A stretch of DNA of 22,285 bases from DSWT01 sp036845725 (lineage in GTDB: Bacteria; Chloroflexota; Anaerolineae; B4-G1; SLSP01). Below are positions 15,305 through 22,285 of this stretch, piece by piece; the first letter of the stretch is position 1, and every line of letters begins with the position of its first letter. A model generated the notes under the pieces. It made no database searches. It saw only the letters and a program-made list of their open reading frames with translations, and was not told where the DNA came from. Made by a program: the position numbers and the translations under genes. Location: assembly GCA_036845725.1 (NCBI GenBank), contig DAIUDK010000092.1:1-22285 (forward strand). The letters are read 5' to 3'.

Positions 15305-16354
15305 TCAGGCGCGACAGAGTTGGGCAATCTGGTCCACCGTAGTGCGCGCGTGATGGCGCATCAGTCCCAAAGGCGCGGACCCGCGCACAGCAACGCCCAT
15401 AATGGCATTGACCTCCACGCTCAGCGCGTAAAGCATATAGTCGCCTCCCGCGATACTCTGCTCGAAGCGAACCTGTTCGCGCCCCAAAATGCGCGCGACC
15501 TCGGCGGAGGTCCGCCAGCCGTGGATAATCGCCCGTGAGATTGACTCGGCCTCGCCTTGATCCAAGCCCCCCACCCAGGTCAACAACCCGCCACCAAACG
15601 TCAACAACACCGCGTCAGCCCCCACATCATCAAGCAGGACGTTCATCGCCTGCTCGACCTCTACTCGGTGCGAGACGAAGGCGTCGTAGGAAATGCCATA
15701 TCCCTCCTCCTCACCAGGAGGGACAAGCTGCGCTTCGGCAATGACCGGTTTAGGCGTTTCTTGAACGGTTGAGGGGGGAGGTGAAGGTACAGGCGCAGGC
15801 GCAGGCGGGACAGCCGGCTTAGGCGCTTCCGCCGCGCGTGGTCTGATCTCGACGACCGGATCGACGTCAATCTCCGGTCCGAAGATGTTATCATCCAACA
15901 GTGGGACGGACGGTTCGGCAATTTCCTCCGGCGCAATTGCTGCATCCGCGACTGTGATTGGCGGCGTCACCGCCGGTTTCTCAGGAGCGGTGCCATCCAC
16001 CGATGCGCTAAGGGCCGCTTCAATCAGGCCGGGGAGTTCAGGTAAAAAGAAGGGCTTAGGCAGCACCCCTTGCACGGCAAGCGTCGCGGCATGAGGGGAA
16101 AGGGTTTCGCCCATCAGCGGTATCAACATCAACCGCATCGACGCATCCGTCTCCCGGAGCGTCTGTGCCAACTCGATCGCATCTGGGTTAGCCAGCGCCA
16201 TATCCAGAATCGCGAGATCAATGTGCTGCCGCCGGGCCAACATCAGCGCGTCCGCGCCGCGCAAACACATATCGATATCGTACCCTTCGCGTTTTAGTTC
16301 CTCGGACAACAGAATCGCAAAAGGCTCATTAGGATCCACAACCAGTATATGCAT
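15305..16354 (-). CDS. Response-regulator receiver fused to a Roadblock/LC7-like domain
   Basis: The 349-residue protein starts with a receiver domain (1-115). D51 is the phosphoacceptor candidate in LAILDMA and K100 lies in VLPKPF; D7 is the acidic residue after strand 1. A long acidic and Pro/Ala-rich linker (about 118-215) leads to a C-terminal domain (about 225-349). That domain includes the LLDDVGADAVLLTF and DYMLYALSVEVNAIMGV segments, which fit the Roadblock/LC7-like fold associated with small Ras-like GTPases such as MglA. No GTPase gene is in the window. I chose the ATG at 16354 (GAGGA upstream) over one 15 codons earlier. The gene is first before the GT39 membrane protein, so it may control that enzyme or simply share its transcript. 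The C-terminal assignment is by pattern only. Confidence 0.8.
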   Translation of the reverse strand: MHILVVDPNEPFAILLSEELKREGYDIDMCLRGADALMLARRQHIDLAILDMALANPDAIELAQTLRETDASMRLMLIPLMGETLSPHAATLAVQGVLPKPFFLPELPGLIEAALSASVDGTAPEKPAVTPPITVADAAIAPEEIAEPSVPLLDDNIFGPEIDVDPVVEIRPRAAEAPKPAVPPAPAPVPSPPPSTVQETPKPVIAEAQLVPPGEEEGYGISYDAFVSHRVEVEQAMNVLLDDVGADAVLLTFGGGLLTWVGGLDQGEAESISRAIIHGWRTSAEVARILGREQVRFEQSIAGGDYMLYALSVEVNAIMGVAVRGSAPLGLMRHHARTTVDQIAQLCRA

Positions 16355-16422
16355 AGCATCTTTCCTCAAACATTGCAGTGATTCGCAATCGCACTTCATA
16401 ACTCATAATTCGCGTGACCCGT

Positions 16423-16450
16423 ATTGTAATAGCGGCGCAGGAAAAGGCAA
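16423..16450 (-). promoter_or_regulatory. Candidate promoter of the receiver-Roadblock/GT39 operon
   Basis: On the minus strand TTGCCT (16450-16445) and TACAAT (16428-16423) are 16 bases apart, in the gap between the divergent TPR and receiver genes. The predicted start point leaves about 60 untranslated bases before the ATG at 16354. Confidence 0.45.
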
Positions 16451-16486
16451 ATTGCGTGGTAGAATGGGTTTTATGGAGATGATGTG

Positions 16487-17842
16487 ATGAAACGATGCAC
16501 AACCCCCACCATGCGCTACAGCCGGCTGATTCTGCTGTTGATTACACTATTGCTCGCACCGCGCTGCGCGTCACCCACCCCGCCACCGATCACGCCGGAC
16601 ATCGTCGCCGAGTATCTCCAAGCCGCCGCCGGTCATATCGCCGCCGGAGAATACACCGCTGCCGAAACTGCCTACCGCAAAGCTATCCAAGCTACCCCCA
16701 ACGACCCCCAGCCAGCGTTAGAACTGGCACATCTATACATGACGTGGCAACGACCACGGGAAGGATTATCCGCACTCTACACGGCGCGCCGCTGTGGCGC
16801 ATCTTCACAAGAGACCGCTGTCTTGCGTCTGGAACTGTTGGCACTGGCGGGGAACTGGTCCCAAGTCGCCACCGAAGCGACCGAGCGCCTGCGCGCGTAT
16901 CCAAGCGATGGCAAGGCGCTCAAATTGCTCACCGAAGCCTACATGCAGGATTACCAGTGCAGCGCGGCAACGACCATCGCACAACGCTGGCATGAAACCG
17001 CACCCGACGACCGCGACGCAACGTTCATCTGGGGCGTGCTCTCTTCAAACTTCTCTCTGTTGTGTGAAACCGACACGCGCCTGGGCGAAACAGCAGTGTG
17101 TGCCCAGACCGGCGAGGGGTCAAATCCCGATACGGAGCTGGCGACCGCGCTCATCCGTAATGGAAACTGGCCGCTGGCAGCCTGTGTGCTCACCCGAGCC
17201 GCCGCACACAGCACAGCTACTGCCGAAACACGTGCCTGGCTCGGCGAAGCCCTAACGCAAGTGGGACGACCGGGAGAAGCAGAAAAACACCTTATCAGCG
17301 CAACCACGCTCGCGCCAGAAATGCCACTCGGTTGGTTGCTTCTGGGGACGTACTACCTTGGCCAACAGAAAACTGACGCCGCGCGGGAGAGCCTGCTCAA
17401 CGTGCTCACCCTCGATCCGCACAACCCCGCGCTGTACCTGGCGTTGGCCGAAGCGACGGCCCAGGCCGGACACTACGACGAGGTCGAAGCGTGGATCGCT
17501 GCCGCCCTGGACAACGCGCCCGCCGACGCAGACGTCGCCAAAGCCGCAGCGCGCTTCTACCTGGAACGCTATCTCATCCACGCCACGTACCCCCTACACG
17601 CCATCGAGAGCGCCATCCAACTCGCGCCAGACGACGGTGAGGCGCAGATGCTGCTGGGACAGTTCCGGCTGATAGCTGGAGACAACGCCGGAGCGCTGGA
17701 TGCATTGAACGCCGCAATCGAATTGGACTCGACCCTGGGAGAGGCTCACTACCTGCGCGGCCGGGCGCTTCAGGCTGCCGGAGAACAGGCTGAGGCGCAG
17801 GAAGCCTTCGTCCGCGCCGCCGACCTGGGCTACTGGCCGTAA
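16487..17842 (+). CDS. Exported TPR-repeat protein
   Basis: A 451-residue protein with an N-terminal export signal: basic MKRC...MRYSR, then a hydrophobic core ending LLLAPRC. The cysteine at the end hints at a lipoprotein, but the lipobox (APRC) is poor. The rest is mostly tetratricopeptide helices. Clear units with the A..Y..A/ A..P...A pattern occur near 35-80 (GEYTAAETAYRKAIQATPND), 250-345 and 375-445 (LDALNAAIELDSTLGEAHYLRGRAL). TPR proteins act as protein-docking scaffolds. The ATG at 16487 follows GGAG by eight bases; a GTG one codon earlier is possible. It is divergent from the receiver operon and convergent with the small membrane gene at 17884. No enzymatic domain is visible, so its partners are unknown. 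Confidence 0.88.
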   Translation: MKRCTTPTMRYSRLILLLITLLLAPRCASPTPPPITPDIVAEYLQAAAGHIAAGEYTAAETAYRKAIQATPNDPQPALELAHLYMTWQRPREGLSALYTARRCGASSQETAVLRLELLALAGNWSQVATEATERLRAYPSDGKALKLLTEAYMQDYQCSAATTIAQRWHETAPDDRDATFIWGVLSSNFSLLCETDTRLGETAVCAQTGEGSNPDTELATALIRNGNWPLAACVLTRAAAHSTATAETRAWLGEALTQVGRPGEAEKHLISATTLAPEMPLGWLLLGTYYLGQQKTDAARESLLNVLTLDPHNPALYLALAEATAQAGHYDEVEAWIAAALDNAPADADVAKAAARFYLERYLIHATYPLHAIESAIQLAPDDGEAQMLLGQFRLIAGDNAGALDALNAAIELDSTLGEAHYLRGRALQAAGEQAEAQEAFVRAADLGYWP

Positions 17843-17883
17843 TCCGCTGTCGACCATCCACCGGCACATCTTATACCTCGTGA

Positions 17884-18066
17884 CTACCGCCGATTGAACA
17901 GCCGATCCAGGACATAATCGACAGCCAGGAAGAGCAATACAGCCATCAACAAGAATCCCCACCAGGGCATATGAACGTACACTACAATGCGCAGCTTCTC
18001 CCAAATCATCCAGAGCGTAATCACCAGCGCAATGGCGGTCAGTGCGCTTCCTACTCGTCTACGCAT
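17884..18066 (-). CDS. Small two-helix membrane protein
   Basis: A 60-residue ORF with a strong GGAGG ribosome site five bases before its ATG, 13 bases after the stop of the large membrane protein gene, so the two are surely cotranscribed. It has a basic start (MRRRVGS), two hydrophobic helices (about 8-22 and 34-52) joined by a short WEKLRIVVYVH segment, and a basic tail. I do not recognise a family. Given its position, a subunit or stabiliser of the upstream membrane protein is the simplest reading. A longer open frame extends upstream but runs over the neighbouring gene and lacks any ribosome site. Confidence 0.75.
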   Translation of the reverse strand: MRRRVGSALTAIALVITLWMIWEKLRIVVYVHMPWWGFLLMAVLLFLAVDYVLDRLFNRR

Positions 18067-18079
18067 AAGCACCTCCAGA

Positions 18080-21000
18080 TTAGTGGTTAAGTGTATCACA
18101 CCACAGGATAAAAGCATCCTGCCCATCCGAGGCAGACAAGCGAGCGTCGTCAGGCAGATAGAGCGACACATACAGCGTATACTCGCCGGGCAAAAGCGTC
18201 GCGGGGATGGCGATCTCCCGCGTTTCGACGAGGACTTCACCAACAGCCCAACCGGTCGTCGGCCGTGTCCAGTTGACCGGTTCGCCCTCGCTTTGCGCCA
18301 CCACACGACCATCTTCCCCAACAAAATGGACAGAGACGCGGTACGCATCTCCCATCTCCGTCACAGCTTGCCACGCCAACCGCACAGACAGGGTTTCACC
18401 GGGAACGGGCGCTGCTGGCTCGAGCGTATACCCAATCAGGCGCACAGCACCGCCGAAGACGACATCCGCCTGCACAAGGCCAGACGGGGCACGCCAGACC
18501 CGCGTGGGCGCATCGATATCGATGGGGACCTCGGCCAGCACGCGATCGCAGCCGGGCAGGTAGATAATCAGGCGGTAGGCGCCACTCTCCACCCCGCCTG
18601 GCAAGCGGATGAGGGGACGCCCCACCCAACGTTCGCCGTCAGCCCAGCGGTCCGTAGGCCACCACACTGCCGAAAGCGGCAATTGCCAGGTGCGCGCCAC
18701 GTCCCCAGTGGGATCCAGCAGCAGCACTTCGACCTCGAGAGATGCAGGGGGCGTTTCGATGGCTTCCCACACCCAACGCAGGCCCACAATTTCGCCCGGC
18801 GCAGCGCTGTGCCGATCCGCCGAAAGCGTCCATAGTCCTAGCGTGTCGCAGCGATGTAGAATAGCCTCCACGGGGACTTCAAGCGCTCGCAAATCGGGGC
18901 GTGTCTCTGGCGGCGTTACCGTTAAAGTGCCCAACGTCAACTCCGGGCCGAGCGGGTTGCCATCGGCATCCAGGACGGAGGCCGGTGACAATATTTGCTC
19001 ATCGAACAAGCTCACGACGACGGTATACGTGCCCGGCGGGGTACCGGGAAACACCTCAACGATGTGCGGATCGTAGGCGTACTGCCCAGGCAGCCACTTC
19101 GTCGTGGGCGGCGTCGGTTCGTAGCCACGCGGATGCAGCGCCCCGGCGGGACTCCAACGCTGCCCGTCCGCACCAATCAACAGGATGACAGAATGATATT
19201 CTACCACCGGGATATCGCGAGCCTGCCACAACAAATCGATTTGCACTTCACCATCGGCGGGGAATTCGGCGGTGGCGATGTCGTAGCCCAGGAGTGTCAA
19301 CCCACCGGAAAAAGACTGTGACAATCGCCGAGAAACTTCAGGTAGTTTGCCCGCCGCCAGACGAGAGTAGCGCAGAGGATTTACAGTCCCATCTACGACC
19401 AGTAACTTGAACGCGAGCAGAAGAAGAGCCAGTGCCGCCAGCGCCCAAGGAATGACGAAAGGCGAACGGGCGATGGTAACCAGATCGCGTGGCCTACCTG
19501 CGTCAATCGAAGGGACGGTGTCGTCGGTAAAGGGTTGGGGCCGCCACATTGCCAAACCGAACAACAGCAGTCCGAGCGCCGGGACGATCCCTGCCACTGC
19601 CCACGCGGGCGTCATCCCAAAGTACACATCGAGCATATGCCGGCCTTCAGGCACGGCGAAGGTTAACAGACCAGTCCGCGCCTCGGGCGCAGTCACCACC
19701 GGCGTGCCATCGATTTCCACCTGCCAACCGGGAAAGTAGAAACCCAGCCAACGCGCGCGAAAGGCTGTTGGCGTTTCAAGGATGATTGTCGCCCGCAGGG
19801 GATAATAGTCCGCTGCCAACACGCGTGCGCCTTCCGGCAATGCGCTCGCGTCCAGGCGCTCCGGTTCTGCACCACGCGCGAAGGCGTCAGCGATGCCCGT
19901 ATTGGACGGATAATCTTCCACCCAGATGGGGAAATAGCTACCCTCAGGATCAACACCCATCCAGCCCTGCTGCTCGTAAGCGTAGAGATCGGTCATTGTG
20001 GGATATGACGCCATCGCGCAGAACCCCTTCGGCGGGTACGTGTTGGGCCAGGCAAAAAGGGAAAGCATGGTAAGGGTAAAGTAGAAAGTCAAAGGGTAGA
20101 CAGCAGACGGTAGACGGAAGGAAGGAGGATGGGCGGTGGAGGGATGCGAGATGAAGGCAGCGGCGGCGAGGAAGGAGACGGGGAGCAGGGCACGGCCCAC
20201 CAACTGCCAGGGAAACTGGATGTAGGCCAGCATCGGGAAGGCCTCCCACAACCACACAGAACCGGAACTGCTCATCCACAGGTAGCCGAGCGCCGCCATT
20301 GTAAAGAAGACTATGGATGCACGGATTTCGTTGGCACGCGCATTTGTTGGACCGCCTGGCTCCTCAGCAGTGTCTGCGCGCGCGCGCCGCCAGCCAATGA
20401 TCACGCCCATAACCGCCAGTACCGTCTGGACAAGGCCGAGCGGCACGCGCATCGGTGGATTGAGAAAGTCAGGATCGTAAGGCGTGGGCAGGGTAAAAAG
20501 CATCTCGCGCCAGGTGGCGAAATTATAGTGGAAGTCATTGTTGCGCACGGTGCGCGATAGGTACGACTGCACCGTGGATTGCTCCATCAGCGCGGGGAAC
20601 CAGAACCAGGCAGTAAGCATCGCCGCCAGCAGGACCACCACAAACGCCCAGGGCCACGCCCTACGCGCACGATACACCCACGCCAGTACAATCACGTAAC
20701 CGCCAGGCAGCGGCGCAAAGAGTAGAGAGGAAATGCTGTGGCTCAAGAACAACGCCGCTGCCAACAACACCGACGCAACAAACGGGCCACGACCGCCACC
20801 AAGGATAACGCGGCGAAGGGTCACCATTAGCCAAGGGAGCAGCGCCAGGGCCACAGATTCGGGCATATTGCCACGACGCAGCGCATCCAGTAGCAGATAC
20901 GGACCCAAGCCATACACCAGCGCCGCAATCCAGGCGGCTCGTTCGCCAAAGAGATCGCGCACCCAGGCGTAAGCCCCCCAGGCAGCAGCCGTTAAGCTGC

Positions 21001-21313
21001 CCGCATAAAGCAGACCAAGCACGAGTGGTAGCGCGAGGCCGGTCTGGTGAAGCAGCGCGCCGGCGATGTAGGGCAGCGGCTCGCGAAACGTGAAGAAAGG
21101 ATAGCCGTATCCCAGCGCCAGGTTGGGCATCCAACGCGAGAAGATCCACCCCTGTCGCCACGCTGCATCGATAGCAGTGATACGATAGTAATGCAGGTCG
21201 TTATCGTGGGTACAGGGAAGCGCAGTTCCACTCAGCAACGGCAACAGCGCCGGAAGCAGGAAGAACAGCAGCACCATCAGATGCCACGGAGGGGCCAAAG
21301 TTCGTGTCCTCAT
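18080..21313 (-). CDS. Large PTPS-related/YfhO-like membrane protein with C-terminal beta-sandwich repeats
   Basis: This 1077-residue protein begins with a GT-C-like membrane half (about 10-630). An early extracytoplasmic HDNDLHYYRITA segment and the GYGYPFFTFREPLPY element are typical of the '6-pyruvoyl-tetrahydropterin synthase-related' membrane family and YfhO-like putative glycosyltransferases. The outer half (about 670-1077) holds three related beta-sandwich units starting near 674, 833 and 958. Each has a 'W(Q/E)A' strand, a W-P or W-x-G element and a closing G-x-Y strand, like carbohydrate-binding or Ig-type modules. The role is probably cell-surface glycan or polymer assembly; no reaction is proven. 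I start at the ATG at 21313 because the in-frame GTG at 21379 lies inside the preceding terminator stem. No good ribosome site precedes any start. A repeat-like tract lies near residues 377-422. Confidence 0.85.
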   Translation of the reverse strand: MRTRTLAPPWHLMVLLFFLLPALLPLLSGTALPCTHDNDLHYYRITAIDAAWRQGWIFSRWMPNLALGYGYPFFTFREPLPYIAGALLHQTGLALPLVLGLLYAGSLTAAAWGAYAWVRDLFGERAAWIAALVYGLGPYLLLDALRRGNMPESVALALLPWLMVTLRRVILGGGRGPFVASVLLAAALFLSHSISSLLFAPLPGGYVIVLAWVYRARRAWPWAFVVVLLAAMLTAWFWFPALMEQSTVQSYLSRTVRNNDFHYNFATWREMLFTLPTPYDPDFLNPPMRVPLGLVQTVLAVMGVIIGWRRARADTAEEPGGPTNARANEIRASIVFFTMAALGYLWMSSSGSVWLWEAFPMLAYIQFPWQLVGRALLPVSFLAAAAFISHPSTAHPPSFRLPSAVYPLTFYFTLTMLSLFAWPNTYPPKGFCAMASYPTMTDLYAYEQQGWMGVDPEGSYFPIWVEDYPSNTGIADAFARGAEPERLDASALPEGARVLAADYYPLRATIILETPTAFRARWLGFYFPGWQVEIDGTPVVTAPEARTGLLTFAVPEGRHMLDVYFGMTPAWAVAGIVPALGLLLFGLAMWRPQPFTDDTVPSIDAGRPRDLVTIARSPFVIPWALAALALLLLAFKLLVVDGTVNPLRYSRLAAGKLPEVSRRLSQSFSGGLTLLGYDIATAEFPADGEVQIDLLWQARDIPVVEYHSVILLIGADGQRWSPAGALHPRGYEPTPPTTKWLPGQYAYDPHIVEVFPGTPPGTYTVVVSLFDEQILSPASVLDADGNPLGPELTLGTLTVTPPETRPDLRALEVPVEAILHRCDTLGLWTLSADRHSAAPGEIVGLRWVWEAIETPPASLEVEVLLLDPTGDVARTWQLPLSAVWWPTDRWADGERWVGRPLIRLPGGVESGAYRLIIYLPGCDRVLAEVPIDIDAPTRVWRAPSGLVQADVVFGGAVRLIGYTLEPAAPVPGETLSVRLAWQAVTEMGDAYRVSVHFVGEDGRVVAQSEGEPVNWTRPTTGWAVGEVLVETREIAIPATLLPGEYTLYVSLYLPDDARLSASDGQDAFILWCDTLNH
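20046..20187. repeat. Purine-rich repeat-like tract inside the large membrane gene
   Basis: The plus strand here is strongly purine-biased (runs such as aagggtaaag, gtagaaagtc and gaaggaaggagga). It contains repeated TAGACRG-like units around 20096-20116. In the reading frame it encodes a Pro/Ser/His/Phe-rich stretch between membrane segments. The string resembles non-coding dispersed repeats (ACGGTAGACGG type) that I recall from Chloroflexota intergenic regions, here kept in frame. It is read through without a stop. Confidence 0.4.
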
Positions 21314-21355
21314 CGAGGAAATTTTACCATAAATCGAGGGGTTGCACATCGAAAA

Positions 21356-21383
21356 CGCGGTGAGACGCAATCGTCTCACCGCG
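21356..21383 (-). terminator. Intrinsic terminator after the CDP-alcohol phosphatidyltransferase gene
   Basis: A perfect 12-bp stem (21356-21367 with 21372-21383) and a 4-base CAAT/ATTG loop are followed on the minus strand by TTTT. It starts 33 bases past the upstream stop codon. It separates the lipid gene from the large membrane protein gene, which must then have its own promoter. Confidence 0.85.
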
Positions 21384-21415
21384 CCGGGTGACTAATCAAT
21401 CCATATCGTACAAGA

Positions 21416-22030
21416 TCAAGGGTTCCTGCGTGATTCTCGATAGACGTACCACACGCGCTGAAACACCGTAATCCAGGTGAGGATCGCCATCACGATCAGC
21501 ATCGGGCGTATCCAGCCAATAATCAAGCCCGCGCCCAACACTACCACGCGCTCGAGTCGCGTCAGAATACCGACTTTGCAATCGTAGCCGATGCCCTCAG
21601 CACGCGCGCGGGTGTAGCTGACCATCACGCTGCCCAAGAGAATGACAAAGATCAGATAAATCTCCAATGTCGCGTTCTGGCGCAGGAGCCAGAAGAGCAG
21701 TCCAAAGAGCAACGCGCCCTCGGAAAGGCGATCGAGCGTCGAATCAAGAAACGCCCCAAAGCGGCTCTTCGCCCCGGAGACTCGCGCCAGCGCACCATCC
21801 AACGAGTCCACCGACGACGCGAGCAACAAGAACACACCGCCCAACACCAAACGCCCCGAGGCAAGAATCAGGCCCGAAACAAGGTTGAGGAGAAATCCTA
21901 AAAGCGTCACCGCGTTGGGATGCAGTCCCAACCTCTCCAGAATCCGCGCGATCGGATATGTGATAAAAGTTGCTTGCGCGCGCAAGCAATCAGTCAACGA
22001 ATCATACTGCTTAACCTTTGAGCGTTCCAT
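21416..22030 (-). CDS. CDP-alcohol phosphatidyltransferase family protein
   Basis: A 204-residue membrane enzyme carrying the complete family signature D75-x2-D78-G79-x2-A82-R83-x8-G92-x3-D96-x3-D100. The aspartates bind the metals and the CDP-diacylglycerol (or archaeal-type) donor. About six hydrophobic helices span residues 40-198. Such enzymes move a phosphatidyl group from a CDP-lipid to an alcohol such as glycerol-3-phosphate or inositol-phosphate to make phospholipid headgroups. I cannot decide between a PgsA-like and an inositol-phosphate-type acceptor from sequence, so no symbol is given. The ATG has AGGGGA about seven bases upstream. It overlaps the end of the ArsR-type gene by 20 bases, so the two are in one operon. 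A terminator follows. Confidence 0.93.
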   Translation of the reverse strand: MERSKVKQYDSLTDCLRAQATFITYPIARILERLGLHPNAVTLLGFLLNLVSGLILASGRLVLGGVFLLLASSVDSLDGALARVSGAKSRFGAFLDSTLDRLSEGALLFGLLFWLLRQNATLEIYLIFVILLGSVMVSYTRARAEGIGYDCKVGILTRLERVVVLGAGLIIGWIRPMLIVMAILTWITVFQRVWYVYRESRRNP

Positions 22031-22285
22031 CTATCTTCCCCTTGTAGTCTTTATCCGACAAAGATATCCCTAACAACGCTTCCATAGTATGCACCAATTC
22101 CTGAAACGCTGCCGGTTGTAGCCGATAACACACTTCACGTCCTACCCGCTCCGCAGTGACAAACCCGACCTGTCGCAACTGCGTCAAGTGCCAGGAGAGC
22201 AACGGCTGGCTGACCCGCAACACGCCCTCCAAATCTCTGACGTTCGATTCACGCTCCGCCAGCGCAGCCAGAATGCGTAATCGCA
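22011..22285 (-). CDS. ArsR-type winged-helix regulator, 5' end cut by the window
   Basis: An open frame runs in from the right edge, beginning within an RLRILAALAERE helix. It continues through the winged helix-turn-helix (SQPLLSWHLTQLRQVGFV, the recognition helix) and the wing (TAERVGREVCYRL), and ends after 91 visible residues in LKG. The pattern is that of ArsR/SmtB-family repressors. The alpha-5 and N-terminal Cys clusters of metal sensors are not visible in this part; one Cys lies in the wing. The true start lies beyond the window. A TTG inside the frame at 22232 is too late to be the start because it removes the first helices. Its last 20 bases overlap the start of the phosphatidyltransferase gene. 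A target in lipid or envelope metabolism is only inferred from that. Confidence 0.85.
   Translation of the reverse strand, partial: RLRILAALAERESNVRDLEGVLRVSQPLLSWHLTQLRQVGFVTAERVGREVCYRLQPAAFQELVHTMEALLGISLSDKDYKGKIDGTLKG

Noticed and set aside
18067..18348. Upstream extension of the 60-residue membrane protein to 154 residues
   Set aside because: The extension overlaps the coding 3' end of the large membrane gene and is Arg/Ser-rich; the GGAGG site fixes the start at 18066.
17987..18835. Plus-strand open frame of 282 codons opposite the large membrane gene
   Set aside because: Composition typical of an antisense shadow; the minus strand carries coherent beta-sandwich repeats.
1..22285. 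CRISPR array, tRNA/rRNA, insertion sequence, prophage, toxin-antitoxin or defence genes
   Set aside because: No regularly spaced repeats, cloverleaf, transposase, integrase or defence domain could be recognised on either strand.

Overview
This is an ordinary-looking stretch of a bacterial chromosome of moderate-to-high GC. I infer a Chloroflexota member, most likely Anaerolineae-like. The inference rests on the mix of gene families: very large multi-spanning PMT/GT39-like and PTPS-related membrane proteins, a receiver fused to a Roadblock-like domain, degenerate receiver proteins, CUT1 sugar transporters without their own ATPase, and dispersed intergenic-type repeats. No rRNA, tRNA, CRISPR array, transposase or phage gene was seen.

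Layout. (1) 1-3449, minus strand: a GH4 glycosidase whose active-site motif is CHEV, the published signature of alpha-galacturonidases. A membrane PAS-histidine kinase lies just upstream of it, and a possible 37-codon ORF precedes the kinase. (2) 3580-5923, minus: an ECF sigma factor, its zinc-finger anti-sigma factor (joined by a TAATG overlap) and a multi-spanning membrane protein, closed by a strong terminator. (3) 5975-12002: a sugar-uptake locus. A lipoprotein binding protein, two CUT1 permeases and a uronate-isomerase-like amidohydrolase run on the minus strand, and a LacI-family regulator diverges on the plus strand. The 332-base gap between them holds two near-consensus sigma-70 promoters placed back to back. 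(4) 12042-16354, minus: a receiver-Roadblock fusion followed by a GT39-like membrane glycosyltransferase; then, from its own promoter, a degenerate receiver protein and a HAD hydrolase. (5) 16487-17842, plus: an exported TPR protein. (6) 17884-22285, minus: an ArsR-type regulator (cut by the window edge) overlapping a CDP-alcohol phosphatidyltransferase, a terminator, then a 1077-residue PTPS-related membrane protein and a 60-residue membrane protein.

How it fits together. The GH4 enzyme, CUT1 importer, LacI regulator and UxaC-like amidohydrolase make a plausible set for scavenging galacturonate-containing (pectin-type) oligosaccharides: import, release of galacturonate, then isomerisation. 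This is inference from motifs and proximity. The GH4 gene is about 5 kb from the transporter and not in its operon. The remaining genes concern envelope lipid and glycan metabolism and signal transduction.

I found no clearly unprecedented system. The observations most worth checking are the uronate set, the promoter pair with its roughly 190-nt leader, the receiver-Roadblock/GT39 pair, the small ORF before the kinase, and a repeat-like purine-rich tract inside the reading frame of the large membrane protein.
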